From Acidovorax soli (lineage in GTDB: Bacteria > Pseudomonadota > Gammaproteobacteria > Burkholderiales > Burkholderiaceae_C), in NCBI RefSeq assembly GCF_014207955.1, contig NZ_JACHLK010000001.1:496001-560000 (forward strand): DNA of 64,000 nt, given 5' to 3'. The position numbers and the translations under genes were made by a program. Shown one piece after another: positions 1 to 8,550 of this stretch. Numbering within the stretch: the first letter of the stretch is position 1; each line of letters begins with the position of its first letter. The notes under the pieces are model-generated. The model did no database searches. It saw only the letters and a program-made list of their open reading frames with translations, and had not been told where the DNA came from.

Positions 1-1
1 C

Positions 2-268
2 CAGACCCTGGTCCAGGCACTGGCCCTGCACCAGGTCGCCGTGCCACCGGGCGAGGGCCTGCACCTGTGGCTGCCCGTGGCCGACGAGGCGGCCGTCGTG
101 CAGTCCCTGGCCTCGCGCGGCTGGGCCGTGCAGGCCGGCACCCCGCTGCGCCTGGCCAGCGCACCGGCCGTGCGCGTGAGCCTGGGCGAATGCAAACCCC
201 TGGACATGCCCCGCCTGGCGGCCGACCTGGCGCAGGCGCTGCGCACCCCCGGCCGTGCCGTTTTCTGA
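2..268 (+). CDS. MocR-type PLP-dependent regulator, C-terminal fragment
   Basis: This is the last 88 codons of a gene that begins left of the window. The visible tail (GLHLWLPV near the front, then an RGWAV step, a hydrophobic strand ending SAPAVRVSLG, and a final LAADLAQAL helix) matches the C-terminal small domain of fold-type I aminotransferases in GntR/MocR regulators. These proteins bind DNA through an N-terminal winged helix and sense ligands through a PLP-bound aminotransferase domain. The catalytic lysine and DNA-binding domain lie outside the window, so a plain class I/II aminotransferase cannot be excluded. A YciI-family gene follows 49 bases downstream on the same strand. Confidence 0.6.
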   Translation, partial: QTLVQALALHQVAVPPGEGLHLWLPVADEAAVVQSLASRGWAVQAGTPLRLASAPAVRVSLGECKPLDMPRLAADLAQALRTPGRAVF

Positions 269-317
269 GCTCTAGAATCGCGCCATCTTCACCACCCCCC
301 GCACCGGAGACGATCCC

Positions 318-683
318 ATGCCCTACATGCTGCTCATCATGGAACCCCCAGGCCAGCGCGCCGAGCGTGGCCTGGCCGCCGGGCAGGAGGTCTATGCGCG
401 CATGCAGCGCTTTGGTGCCGGCCTGCAGGCGCGCGGCCTGCTGCTCGGCGGTGAATCGCTGGCCAACGACACCAAAGGCGTGCGCCTGCAGGTGCGCGAA
501 GGCCAGCCGCGCCTGGTGGACGGCCCCTTCGCCGAGACCAAGGAGATGGTCGGCGGCTTCTTCCTCGTGGACTGCGCCACGCGCGAAGAGGCCCTGGCCA
601 TCGCGCGCGAATGCCCGGCGGCCGAGTGGGCCACGATCGAGGTGCGCGCGATAGCCCCCTGCTACGACGGCGCCACGGCCTAA
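318..683 (+). CDS. YciI/DGPF-domain protein
   Basis: A 121-residue protein of the YCII superfamily, with the diagnostic VDGPFAETKE segment near residue 72 and an opening MLLIMEPPG strand. Family members are small ferredoxin-like-fold dimers; most have no proven reaction, and many are encoded beside ECF42-type sigma factors. The start is supported by GGAG nine bases upstream (positions 305-308). The same DGPFAETKE motif recurs in the gene at 7487, which sits in a sigma-factor cluster, so this copy may belong to the same regulon (inference). A 160-bp imperfect palindrome begins directly after the stop codon. Confidence 0.85.
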   Translation: MPYMLLIMEPPGQRAERGLAAGQEVYARMQRFGAGLQARGLLLGGESLANDTKGVRLQVREGQPRLVDGPFAETKEMVGGFFLVDCATREEALAIARECPAAEWATIEVRAIAPCYDGATA

Positions 684-843
684 GAAGGTGTGAACGAATC
701 CGACATGCCCGCTCATCCCGCCAAAACACGCGCGCTCGTCGAAAGCAAATGCTCGCCATAGCCCGAGCTATGGCTGTGCTTTGCGCCTAGATCGCACGCG
801 TTGTGGCGGCCTGCTCGGACACGCCGGATCCATTCACACCTTC
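684..843. repeat. Family D: 160-bp imperfect palindrome (MITE-like)
   Basis: The whole gap between two convergent genes is one long inverted repeat. The outer arms read GAAGGTGTGAA on the left and its complement TTCACACCTTC on the right; pairing continues inward with mismatches to a central GCCATAGC/GCTATGGC hairpin at about 757-776. It starts directly after the stop codon at 683 and ends 7 bases before the converging stop at 851. It could act as a bidirectional terminator. It contains CTAGGCGC, also found in family C. Confidence 0.75.
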
Positions 844-850
844 TGAGCTC

Positions 851-3800
851 TCAGTCCTCGCCCTTCTCCTTGGCCTGGGCTGCATAAACGAGGCCGATGC
901 GCCGGTACATCCAGCGCCAGGCGAAGACATAGAGCATCACCACCAGGCAGGCCACGCCCAGGCCGGGCCGGAACGGGGTGGAGAAGAAGAAACGCCAGGC
1001 CCAGTACAGCTCCGAGAAGCCCATCAGCGCGAAGGTGCCCAGGCCCACCCAGGGGCCTTCGGCGCGCCAGGCGCCCACGGACACGAAGGCATGGGCGATC
1101 AGGGCGGCCAGACCCAGCACCAGGTTGTTCACCATGGCCAGGAAGGGCCGCACCTCGAACCAGCCCGCCAGGCCCTTGAGCGTGGGCGTGTCGTCGGACT
1201 TGGCGCCCAGCATGGTCTTGACGATGAAGGCCGTGAAGAGGCCCTTCTGCTGCAGCCGGCTGGAGGCCGTCTGCTGGCTGCCCATCACCGAGTCGACGAG
1301 CTTGCGGGTCAGCCAGTCGCTGGATGACGAGGAGCCGCCGGACGAATCGTCGTCGTCCTCGGGCGGCAGCTTCTTGATCGCACCGGGCACCTGGTCACGC
1401 AGGGCCTCGGGCACATGTTCGATGGCGCTGCTGCTGCGCCGCACGGCGTAGGCGCAGACGGTGAGCGTGCGCCAGGCCTCGGGCAGGTACTCCAGGCGCC
1501 AGCCACCGTCCTTGACGTACTCGATGCAGGCCTCCTCGCTCAGCAGGGCCGGTGGGATCTGCTTGAACTCCTTGACGCCCTGGCGCAGCGCGGCCGCGTA
1601 GCGTGCCGGCGTCATCAGCCGGCGCGGCACGAAGCGCACCGTGTCCTCGTCGGCGGCCAGGGCCGCGTCCACCATGGCATCGGTGATGCGCTCGCGCGGA
1701 ATGTCGGCCAGCGTGCGCGGGTGCGACTGCAGCTGCGCCACCAGCGCCGCATCGTCGGCCGCGCCGGCCTGGCCCTGCGCCAACGCCTGCAGCCAGCGCG
1801 TGTCCTCGGCATCGTCCCATTGCGCGCTGTAGGGCGAGTGGATGGAGAGCACGGTCGATGCCTCCAGCGCCGCCTCCTGCTCGCGCCCCAGGGCCCGGTA
1901 GGCACTGGCCAGCACATAGTGCGCGTGCTGCTCGTAGCGCATCTGCGGGCGGCCGAGCTGTGCATCGGCAATCGCGCCCTCGTGGTCGCCGGCCCAGAGC
2001 TTCACCCAGGCACGGTAGCCATGCCAGTGGCTGCCCTCGCGCGGCTCGCCGTCCTTGCGTGCCTCGGCCAGATCGTCTTCGATCAGCTGTGTGGTCACTG
2101 CCAGGCGCAGGGCCTCGGGCACATGCAGGAACACATCCGAGCGGTCCTTGAGCGCGGCCACGCAGACCGGCACGCTGCGCAGCGGCTCGGCGATCTTTTC
2201 GAGCGACAGGCCGTTGACGCGCGCCGACACCAGGCACAGCTCGGGCGTGATGAGTTCGGCGGGAATCTCTTCGATCAGGTTGCCATAGTCGTGCCGCACC
2301 GCGAGGGCGGCCAGTTCCGGCGTGATCTTCGCCTTGTCGATGTAGCTGATGTTGTAGATATCGGCCTTGAGCGCGGCCTGCTCCACCGCATCGGTGCGCA
2401 GCCAGTGCGCCAGATCGCGCAGCGGGGCCTTGGCGCGCACCGCCTTGAGCGCGAGTTCCGGCGTGAGCAGGCAGCCCCAGATGTCGCACAGGCTGTTGTG
2501 GTCCCAGGTCTTGGGCAGGCGGCTGTTGCGCTCGTCGCGCCAGTCCCACTCGTGCTGGCCGGCATAGAGCTCGCGCGCCAGGGCCAGGCCTTCGGCGGTC
2601 ATGCATTCGGGCGGGATGTTCGAGGCCTCGTCCACGCCGCGGCGGATCAGCGCCTCCAGCCGCGCCGGGGTCTGGAACGGGCCGGGCACCCAGGCCAGGG
2701 CTTCCACATCGTTGGCCAGGGCCGCGTCCACCATGGCATCGTCGAGCCAGGGGGCGGGCACATGGGCGATCGCATAGCGGTCGCTGGCCACGGCCTGCAG
2801 CCATTCCTCGCGCGTCTGGGGTAGGGGGCGCTGCGCATCCGCCGCACCATCGCTGTCCTCTGCGGCCTCCCCCTCCTGGCCGCCGCCGGACTCCTGGGGC
2901 GCCACGCCGCGGCGCGCACGGCGCGCCGTCTCCAGTGCGTCCAGGCTGGGCGCCACCATCAGGTACAGCTCCGACCAGGTATCGCCGTCGCCCGAGTCCG
3001 AATGCTTGTACAGCGTGAGCCATTGCTCGCGCGATTCGCGCAGCACGCCGCTGTCGCCCGGCAGGGCCTGTGCCAGCGGCACGGCCCAGGCCTGGGTGAG
3101 ATCGCCCGAACGGTTCCAGGGGGCGGCGTGCTCGGGGTCGGGGTCGGGCGTGCCGTAGCGCGCGGACAAGGCCTGGACCATGGCCTCGCGGATACCGTTC
3201 ACGGCCTGGTCGAGTTCGCTGGCCAGGTAGTCGTAGTGGCCGTTGTGTTCCTCGCTGGTGTAGGTGCGCGCGACGCGCCGCACCACCACCGCGCGGTTCG
3301 CCTGCACGGTGTCTTCGTCTTCACCGTCGTCGTCCTCATCCTCCTCCTCATCATCGTCGTCATCCGATGGGGATTCGCGCTCCAGCGTTGCGCCAGCGGC
3401 CAGCTGGTGCAGCCGGGCCTCGGCTTCGTCCAGCAGGGTCTGGGCCAGCGGGGCGATGCCTTCCACGCTGTCGACGGCTTCGAGGTGTTCGGTGGGCGCA
3501 GGCGCGAAGAAGGGCCGGGGCGGCCAGCAGTTCTCCTGCGCGCCGCTGCGCCACAGCGCCTGGCCCTCGGCATCGAACAGCGTGGCGTGCTGGCCGTCGT
3601 ACACGGCGCGCCAGACCACGGCGGCTTGCTTGTCGACAAAGGCCACCTGGCCATCGCGCGTGAGAAAGGGCACCACGGGGGTGTCGGGCTGCTCGCCCAC
3701 CAGCCAGCCTTCGCCATCGGTCAGGGGCTCGAGCAGCGCATCGTCCACGGTGAACACCCGGCCATCGGTGTGCAGCAGGCCCCAGGTGGCCGGGCGGTCT

Positions 3801-4768
3801 TCCTTGCGGCGCTGGTAGGTGCGCACCACGGCACAGTCCGCTTCCGTGCGGAAGTGGCTGCCCCAGGCCAGCGGCGGGGTGGGCAGCGGCGTGCCGTCAG
3901 CGCGCAGGAAGGCGGTGCCGTTGTAGGTGCTGGCGGCCAGGCCGCAGGCCATGTGCCGCGAAAGGTGGCGCTCGCCCTTCACCACCACATGGCCCTTGGC
4001 ATCCAGGTAGCCATGGCCGTTGTCCCAGGAGTTGGGCTCGTCGAAATAGGCCAGCCCTTTGCTGTTGAACGCGTCGATGCTGGGGTAGCGCGGCTCCAGC
4101 ACCCATTGGCCGCGGGTATCGATCAGGCCATAACTGTCGCCATCCAGCGAGGCCGGGGTCACGGGCAGTTCACCGAAGGCCTTGGCCGATTGGAAGCGCG
4201 GCTCGATCACCCAGCGGCCTTCACGGTCGACGAAGCCCTGAACGCGTTGGTTGGGGCCTTTCTTCCAGACCGTGGCGCGGGCCAGTCCGCCAGCGCCGAA
4301 CAGGCCCAGCTCGTGGAAGCTTTCTGCACAGGTGAAGCGCCCGTCCCGATCGATGATGCGCCAGGCCTTGTCCCCCACCTTCACCGCGCACAGCCCGTCG
4401 CGGAAGGGTTGCGTTTCCTCGAAGCTCGGCGGTACCACCACCTCGCCTGCGAGGTTCACGAAGCCCCAGCGCCCGTCCTGCTGGAAGCGCGCCATGCCGT
4501 CCTCGGAATAGTTGCGCGCGTTCTCCAGCGTGGGCGGCACGCGCCAGCGGCCTTCGGCGTCGATGTAGCCCCAGCGGCCATCGCCCGCCTGGGCGGCAGA
4601 GATCCAGCCCCCCTGTCCGTCGGCGTTGAAGCGCAGCAGGGCCTGCAGCCCCTCGGGCGGGCTGATGGCCCGGCCCGGGTGCACGATGACACGGGCGTGG
4701 CGCGAGCTGTCGGGGGACAGCGGGATGTGGGCGATCCACGGGGGGGTGGCAGCGGTGTTCTTGTCCAT
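851..4768 (-). CDS. WG-repeat protein with C-terminal membrane segments
   Basis: A 1305-residue protein. Residues about 60-400 hold a series of WG-type repeats (WGYIDAEGRW, WGFVNLAGEV, YGLIDTRGQW, GYLDAKGH), a beta-propeller-like unit of mostly unknown function. A run of almost only Asp/Glu lies near 468-490. From about 690 to 1150 there are repeated Leu-rich units containing LxxVPxxLRT-like steps that resemble DUF4116 repeats. Near the C-terminus (about 1200-1290) there are three hydrophobic segments, so the protein is probably anchored in the inner membrane with a large cytoplasmic N-terminus. The start at 4768 is chosen because GGAGGAAAAGG lies just upstream; an open frame continues to 4882 but has no ribosome site. 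Function unknown. Confidence 0.85.
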   Translation of the reverse strand: MDKNTAATPPWIAHIPLSPDSSRHARVIVHPGRAISPPEGLQALLRFNADGQGGWISAAQAGDGRWGYIDAEGRWRVPPTLENARNYSEDGMARFQQDGRWGFVNLAGEVVVPPSFEETQPFRDGLCAVKVGDKAWRIIDRDGRFTCAESFHELGLFGAGGLARATVWKKGPNQRVQGFVDREGRWVIEPRFQSAKAFGELPVTPASLDGDSYGLIDTRGQWVLEPRYPSIDAFNSKGLAYFDEPNSWDNGHGYLDAKGHVVVKGERHLSRHMACGLAASTYNGTAFLRADGTPLPTPPLAWGSHFRTEADCAVVRTYQRRKEDRPATWGLLHTDGRVFTVDDALLEPLTDGEGWLVGEQPDTPVVPFLTRDGQVAFVDKQAAVVWRAVYDGQHATLFDAEGQALWRSGAQENCWPPRPFFAPAPTEHLEAVDSVEGIAPLAQTLLDEAEARLHQLAAGATLERESPSDDDDDEEEDEDDDGEDEDTVQANRAVVVRRVARTYTSEEHNGHYDYLASELDQAVNGIREAMVQALSARYGTPDPDPEHAAPWNRSGDLTQAWAVPLAQALPGDSGVLRESREQWLTLYKHSDSGDGDTWSELYLMVAPSLDALETARRARRGVAPQESGGGQEGEAAEDSDGAADAQRPLPQTREEWLQAVASDRYAIAHVPAPWLDDAMVDAALANDVEALAWVPGPFQTPARLEALIRRGVDEASNIPPECMTAEGLALARELYAGQHEWDWRDERNSRLPKTWDHNSLCDIWGCLLTPELALKAVRAKAPLRDLAHWLRTDAVEQAALKADIYNISYIDKAKITPELAALAVRHDYGNLIEEIPAELITPELCLVSARVNGLSLEKIAEPLRSVPVCVAALKDRSDVFLHVPEALRLAVTTQLIEDDLAEARKDGEPREGSHWHGYRAWVKLWAGDHEGAIADAQLGRPQMRYEQHAHYVLASAYRALGREQEAALEASTVLSIHSPYSAQWDDAEDTRWLQALAQGQAGAADDAALVAQLQSHPRTLADIPRERITDAMVDAALAADEDTVRFVPRRLMTPARYAAALRQGVKEFKQIPPALLSEEACIEYVKDGGWRLEYLPEAWRTLTVCAYAVRRSSSAIEHVPEALRDQVPGAIKKLPPEDDDDSSGGSSSSSDWLTRKLVDSVMGSQQTASSRLQQKGLFTAFIVKTMLGAKSDDTPTLKGLAGWFEVRPFLAMVNNLVLGLAALIAHAFVSVGAWRAEGPWVGLGTFALMGFSELYWAWRFFFSTPFRPGLGVACLVVMLYVFAWRWMYRRIGLVYAAQAKEKGED

Positions 4769-4865
4769 GGTCCTTTTCCTCCGCGCGGGATCGTAAGGGC
4801 GGGCCTGGAAACTCCGGGCCCCGAATCCCCTGCCTGCGCGAAAAGCCGGGCATTTGTCACGCTTT

Positions 4866-4899
4866 GCGCCACCCGGCACCACGCCCTGTCGGGTGGCGC
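4866..4899 (-). terminator. GC-rich hairpin behind the LysR gene
   Basis: A perfect 10-bp inverted repeat, GCGCCACCCG at 4866-4875 and CGGGTGGCGC at 4890-4899, lies in the gap between the LysR gene and the WG-repeat gene. It has no T-run on the minus strand, so it may be a weak or rho-assisted terminator or only an mRNA-end hairpin. Confidence 0.45.
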
Positions 4900-4944
4900 C
4901 GGGCCGGGCGGCGTGGATGTATCAGTTGGTGAAAATTGTTGCCT

Positions 4945-5829
4945 TCAGTGCCGAAGGGAATTGGCGGCTGTGCGCACCGCGGCCAGGAACTTCGCTGCGG
5001 CCGGGGTGGGCAGTGCGCCGCGCCGGGTGATGGCACTGATGGTCAGCTCGGGCAGCTGCTCGCGCACCGGGATCGTGCGGATGCCGTGGCGCGCCAGCTC
5101 CCGGTCCACCACCGGGCGCACAAACACGCTGACCAGGTCGCCCCGGCCCACCAGGGCGCGCGTGATCTCCATCGAGCGGCTCACCACGATGCGCGGGGGC
5201 GGCTCCGTGCCACTGCCGGCGAACAGGTCTTCCACCATGGCCCGGTCCCAGCCCACCCACTCCTCGCCCTGCAGGGCCGCCAGGCTGCGCGCCCGTGCAC
5301 GGGCATGGCCCACGCGCGCGCAGATGGCCAGCGGTGTGGTGAGCAGTTCCTCGCAATCGAACTCGGGGCCCGTGCGCTCCATGCGGTGCTGCACCAGGGC
5401 CAGGTCCAGCAGGCCTTCGCGCAGCGCCGGCAGCACCATGGGCGCCAAGCCCTCGCTGAACTCCAGTGCCGTGGCCGGCAGCGCGGCACGGAACAGCGCC
5501 AGCGCCTGGGGCAGCAGTGCCATCGCAGGCACGGACGACACGGCCACACGCACGCAGCCCAGCCGGCCATCGCGCATCTGGCGCAGCTCGTCGCGGGCGC
5601 GCTCGGCCTCCTGCTCCAGCAAGCGCGCGCGCCGCTCGAAAGCCAGGCCATATTCCGTGGGTGTGACGCCCTGGGCACCGCGCACGAACAGCGGCACCGC
5701 AAGGTGGTCCTCCAGTTCGCGGATCGCGCGCGAAATAGCGGGCTGGGTGATGTGCAGCGCAGTCGCCGCCTGGCGGATGCTGCGCAGCTCCATCACGCAG
5801 AGAAAGGCCTTGAGCTGGTGCGGTTTCAT
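4945..5829 (-). CDS. LysR-family transcriptional regulator
   Basis: A 294-residue LysR regulator. The N-terminal winged helix-turn-helix covers about residues 1-60 (LKAFLCVMELRSIRQAATAL, then ITQPAISRAIRELED), followed by the periplasmic-binding-protein-like effector domain to the C-terminus. Such proteins are tetramers that activate a divergent operon when an effector binds. The start MKPHQL at 5829 is preferred over a longer open frame to 5934 because LysR proteins begin just before the first helix. The gene is divergent from an M20 amidohydrolase at 5955, which is its likely target, with an inverted TTCG/CGAA site between them. Confidence 0.9.
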   Translation of the reverse strand: MKPHQLKAFLCVMELRSIRQAATALHITQPAISRAIRELEDHLAVPLFVRGAQGVTPTEYGLAFERRARLLEQEAERARDELRQMRDGRLGCVRVAVSSVPAMALLPQALALFRAALPATALEFSEGLAPMVLPALREGLLDLALVQHRMERTGPEFDCEELLTTPLAICARVGHARARARSLAALQGEEWVGWDRAMVEDLFAGSGTEPPPRIVVSRSMEITRALVGRGDLVSVFVRPVVDRELARHGIRTIPVREQLPELTISAITRRGALPTPAAAKFLAAVRTAANSLRH

Positions 5830-5863
5830 CGGCAAGTGGAGTGCGAAAGGTGATGCAATTTGG

Positions 5864-5880
5864 TTTTCGCCATAACGAAA
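5864..5880. promoter_or_regulatory. Candidate LysR operator
   Basis: TTTTCG-CCATA-ACGAAA type dyad in the 125-base divergent gap between the LysR gene and the amidohydrolase gene. The arms TTCG and CGAA fit the T-N11-A layout of LysR boxes. Assignment by position and symmetry only. Confidence 0.5.
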
Positions 5881-5954
5881 TTGTGACTGTTCGCGGCATG
5901 GGTGTGCCGATAGAGTGGGGGCCGTCGTTCCCACCCTTCCCCAAGGCCTTTTCC

Positions 5955-7286
5955 ATGACCCACCGGCTTCTGCCCCTTGCTGCCCTGCTCGCCAGCCTGG
6001 CGTTCACCTCCTCTGCCCAGAGCCAGACGGCATCGCCCCTGGCCCAGCGCGTGCTGGCCCTGTCCGATGCGGCCGAGCCCCAGGTGATCGCCTGGCGCCG
6101 CCATATCCACCAGCACCCGGAGCTGTCGTACGAAGAGGTGCAGACTGCCGCCTACATCGCGGCGGCGCTGGCCAAGATGCCCGGCATCGAGGTGCAGACC
6201 GGCATTGCCAAGACCGGCATCAAGGCCGTGCTGCGCGGCGGCAAGCCCGGCCCTGTGGTGGCCCTGCGTGCCGACATGGATGCCCTGCCCGTGCAGGAGC
6301 GCAACGACCTGCCCTTCAAGTCCACCGCGCGCGCCCAGTGGCGCGGCAATGAGACCCCCGTCTCCCACGCCTGCGGGCATGACACCCATGTCGCCATGCT
6401 GCTGGGCGCGGCCCAGGCCCTGTCCAGCGTGCGCAGCGAGCTCACGGGCACGGTGGTCTTCCTGTTCCAGCCGGCCGAGGAACTGGGCCCCGGCCCCGTG
6501 CCCAGCGGTGCCAAGGCCATGATGGAGGCCAAGGTGCTCGAGAACCCCAAGGTCGACGTCGTCATGGGCCAGCACATCAGCGCCCGCGCCCCGGGCAACA
6601 CCCTGGCCTACCGTGCGGGCAGCTTCATGGCCAGCGGCGATGCCTTCAACATCAAGCTCAAGGGCAAGGGCGGCCATGGCTCCTCGCCCTGGACGGCCAA
6701 GGACCCCACGCTGGCCGCGGCCGAGATCGTGCTCGCCCTGCAAGGCATCATCAGCCAGCAGATCGACCCGCTCGACGGCCCCACCGTGGTCACCGTGGGC
6801 CTGCTGCAAAGCGGCAACCGCGTGAACATCCTGCCCGACACGGCCGAGATCGGCGGCACCGTGCGCTCGCTGTCGGCGCGCAACCAGAAGATCGCGCACG
6901 AGGGCATCCGCCTCAAGGCCGAGAAGATCGCCGAGAGCGCGGGGCTCACGGCCGAAGTGACCATCGACACCGGCTACGAGGTCGTGGTCAGCGACCCGAA
7001 GATCACCGCCGCCCTGGCCCCTGCCTTTGCGGCCGCCGCCGGCGGTGCCGACAAGGCCCGCGAGGTGCCGCCCTCCATGGGCTCGGAAGACTTCGGCTCC
7101 TTCGGTGGCAGCGGCGTGCCCGTGGTGTTCTGGAACCTCTATGCCTCGCCGTTCGGCGACAAATCCGGCGCGCCCAACCACTCGTCCGAATTCGTGATCG
7201 ACGAGAAAGCGCTGCGCATCGGCGTGCGCGCCCTCACCAGCGCCACCCTGGCGTACATGGCGCAGAGCCCTGCCGCCAAGCGCTGA
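5955..7286 (+). CDS. Secreted M20-family amidohydrolase
   Basis: A 443-residue metallo-amidohydrolase of the M20D group (hippurate hydrolase, IAA-amino acid hydrolase relatives), which removes an acyl group from N-acyl amino acids. Residues 1-23 form a signal peptide ending near SSAQSQ, so the enzyme acts in the periplasm. The metal-binding motif HACGHDTHVAMLLG lies at about 136-149 and FQPAEE at about 171-176; a dimerization insert follows, and the GSEDFG motif near 376 supplies a late metal ligand. The start follows the signal-peptide logic; the frame is open further upstream. Control by the divergent LysR protein is likely. A strong terminator follows. Confidence 0.9.
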   Translation: MTHRLLPLAALLASLAFTSSAQSQTASPLAQRVLALSDAAEPQVIAWRRHIHQHPELSYEEVQTAAYIAAALAKMPGIEVQTGIAKTGIKAVLRGGKPGPVVALRADMDALPVQERNDLPFKSTARAQWRGNETPVSHACGHDTHVAMLLGAAQALSSVRSELTGTVVFLFQPAEELGPGPVPSGAKAMMEAKVLENPKVDVVMGQHISARAPGNTLAYRAGSFMASGDAFNIKLKGKGGHGSSPWTAKDPTLAAAEIVLALQGIISQQIDPLDGPTVVTVGLLQSGNRVNILPDTAEIGGTVRSLSARNQKIAHEGIRLKAEKIAESAGLTAEVTIDTGYEVVVSDPKITAALAPAFAAAAGGADKAREVPPSMGSEDFGSFGGSGVPVVFWNLYASPFGDKSGAPNHSSEFVIDEKALRIGVRALTSATLAYMAQSPAAKR

Positions 7287-7310
7287 GCGCCGCAGTCCCC
7301 GTTCGCCAAA

Positions 7311-7342
7311 CAGCCCATGCCGCACCCGGCATGGGCTGTTTT
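7311..7342 (+). terminator. Rho-independent terminator after amidohydrolase
   Basis: A perfect 12-bp stem, CAGCCCATGCCG at 7311-7322 and its complement at 7327-7338, with a CACC loop, followed by TTTT. It lies 25 bases after the stop codon. Confidence 0.9.
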
Positions 7343-7486
7343 CCTTCGGAAGGCGGGAATTTTCTAGGTGAAAACCCTGGTTTTCCAGAATCCGTGTCGA
7401 TTCCGCGGTTGCCCATCCGTCGTGGAGGTATGAGCGCAGAGAAATCTTGGTCTCCGCGCCGCCACTTCCACCACAGGAGATCTGCC

Positions 7487-7903
7487 ATGCGATTCATGAT
7501 TCTGGTCAAGGCCAGCCCCGAGAGCGAGGCCGGCGTGCTGCCCGGCGAGGACCTGCTGGCCGCCATGGGCGCCTACCACGAGGAGCTGTCGCGCGCCGGC
7601 GTGCTGCTCGACGGCATGGGCCTCAAGGCCAGCAGCCACGGCTGGCGCGTGCGCTACGGCAGCGGCGGCCAGCGCACGGTGGTCGACGGCCCGTTTGCCG
7701 AGACCAAGGAACTGCTGGCCGGCTACACGCTGATCCAGGTGCGTTCGCGCGAAGAGGCCATGGAATGGGCCCGGCGCTTTCCCAACCCGCGCGGCGAAGG
7801 GCTGGAAGCCGAGATCGAGGTGCGCCCGGTCTTCGAGCTCGACGACTTCGTGCAGGGCGAGGCCGTGCAGCGCTTTCGCGACATCGAAGCCGCTCGCCAC
7901 TGA
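7487..7903 (+). CDS. YciI/DGPF-domain protein of an ECF42-type cluster
   Basis: A 138-residue YCII-family protein with VDGPFAETKEL near residue 67 and the alternating strand/helix order of the dimeric ferredoxin-like fold. DGPF proteins are the usual genomic companions and regulon members of ECF42 sigma factors, and here the sigma gene lies three genes downstream at 8961. The start at 7487 is chosen because AGGAG ends 7 bases upstream; the frame is open back to 7331 but that stretch carries no ribosome site. It is the first gene of a four-gene tandem set. Confidence 0.88.
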   Translation: MRFMILVKASPESEAGVLPGEDLLAAMGAYHEELSRAGVLLDGMGLKASSHGWRVRYGSGGQRTVVDGPFAETKELLAGYTLIQVRSREEAMEWARRFPNPRGEGLEAEIEVRPVFELDDFVQGEAVQRFRDIEAARH

Positions 7904-7927
7904 AGCCCCCATCTGCGGAGAACCACC

Positions 7928-8461
7928 ATGCTCAAGACCCTTGCCCTCGTGGCCCTGGCGGCCGTCGCGCTGCTGCTGGCCTTTGCCGCCACGCGCCCCG
8001 GTAGCTTCCGTGTGGAGCGCAGCCGCGTGATCGAGGCCCCGCCCGAGCGCGTGTTCGGCCTGGTCCAGGACCTGCGCCGCTTCAACACCTGGAACCCCTA
8101 CGAGCGCAAGGACCCGGGTGCCAAGGGCCAGTACAGCGCCGCCACGGCCGGCCCCGGCGCGCGCTATGCCTGGCAGGGCGACAAGGTGGGCACGGGCAGC
8201 ATGGAGATCACCGAGGCCACGGCGCCCTCGCATGTGGGCATGAAGCTCGACTTCGTCGCCCCCTTCGAGGCCCACAACCGCGTGGACTTCACACTGCAGC
8301 CCCAGGGCGAGGCGGGCCAATCCACCCGCGTCACCTGGGCCATGCACGGCCCTGTGCCCTACCTGGCCAAGATCATGCACCTGTTCTTCGACATGGACCG
8401 CATGGTCGGCCAGGACTTCGAGGAGGGCCTGGCCTTCCTCGCGGCCGAGGCCGCCAAGTGA
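7928..8461 (+). CDS. SRPBCC (START-like) protein with N-terminal membrane anchor
   Basis: A 177-residue protein. Residues 1-22 are a strongly hydrophobic Leu/Ala helix without a clear cleavage site, so it is probably a membrane anchor. From residue 28 the sequence follows the polyketide cyclase/START pattern: RSRVIEAPPERVFGLV, then a WNPYE segment, a G-rich strand set and a long C-terminal helix. This fold encloses a hydrophobic ligand pocket. GGAG precedes the ATG. The gene lies 24 bases after the DGPF gene and in the same set as the VOC protein and sigma factor, a combination common near ECF42-like sigmas. Ligand unknown. Confidence 0.85.
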   Translation: MLKTLALVALAAVALLLAFAATRPGSFRVERSRVIEAPPERVFGLVQDLRRFNTWNPYERKDPGAKGQYSAATAGPGARYAWQGDKVGTGSMEITEATAPSHVGMKLDFVAPFEAHNRVDFTLQPQGEAGQSTRVTWAMHGPVPYLAKIMHLFFDMDRMVGQDFEEGLAFLAAEAAK

Positions 8462-8550
8462 TGCTGCCCGGCTTTCGCATCACCCCCTGTTTTCCCCGCC
8501 CCAAGAACCGTTTCTTTTCCCTTATCGTTCCACCACTTTTGGAGACCGCC

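Noticed and set aside
3310-3366. CRISPR-like or simple tandem repeat
   Set aside because: The repeated triplets encode the acidic Asp/Glu run of the WG-repeat protein; no spacer-repeat structure is present anywhere in the window.
4866-4899. A standard rho-independent terminator
   Set aside because: The stem is perfect but there is no T-run, so it is listed only as a hairpin.
3002-5875. A 957-codon open frame on the plus strand, antisense to the WG-repeat and LysR genes
   Set aside because: It follows codon bias of the opposite strand in very G+C-rich DNA, has no ribosome site or recognisable domain, and the minus-strand genes carry clear motifs.
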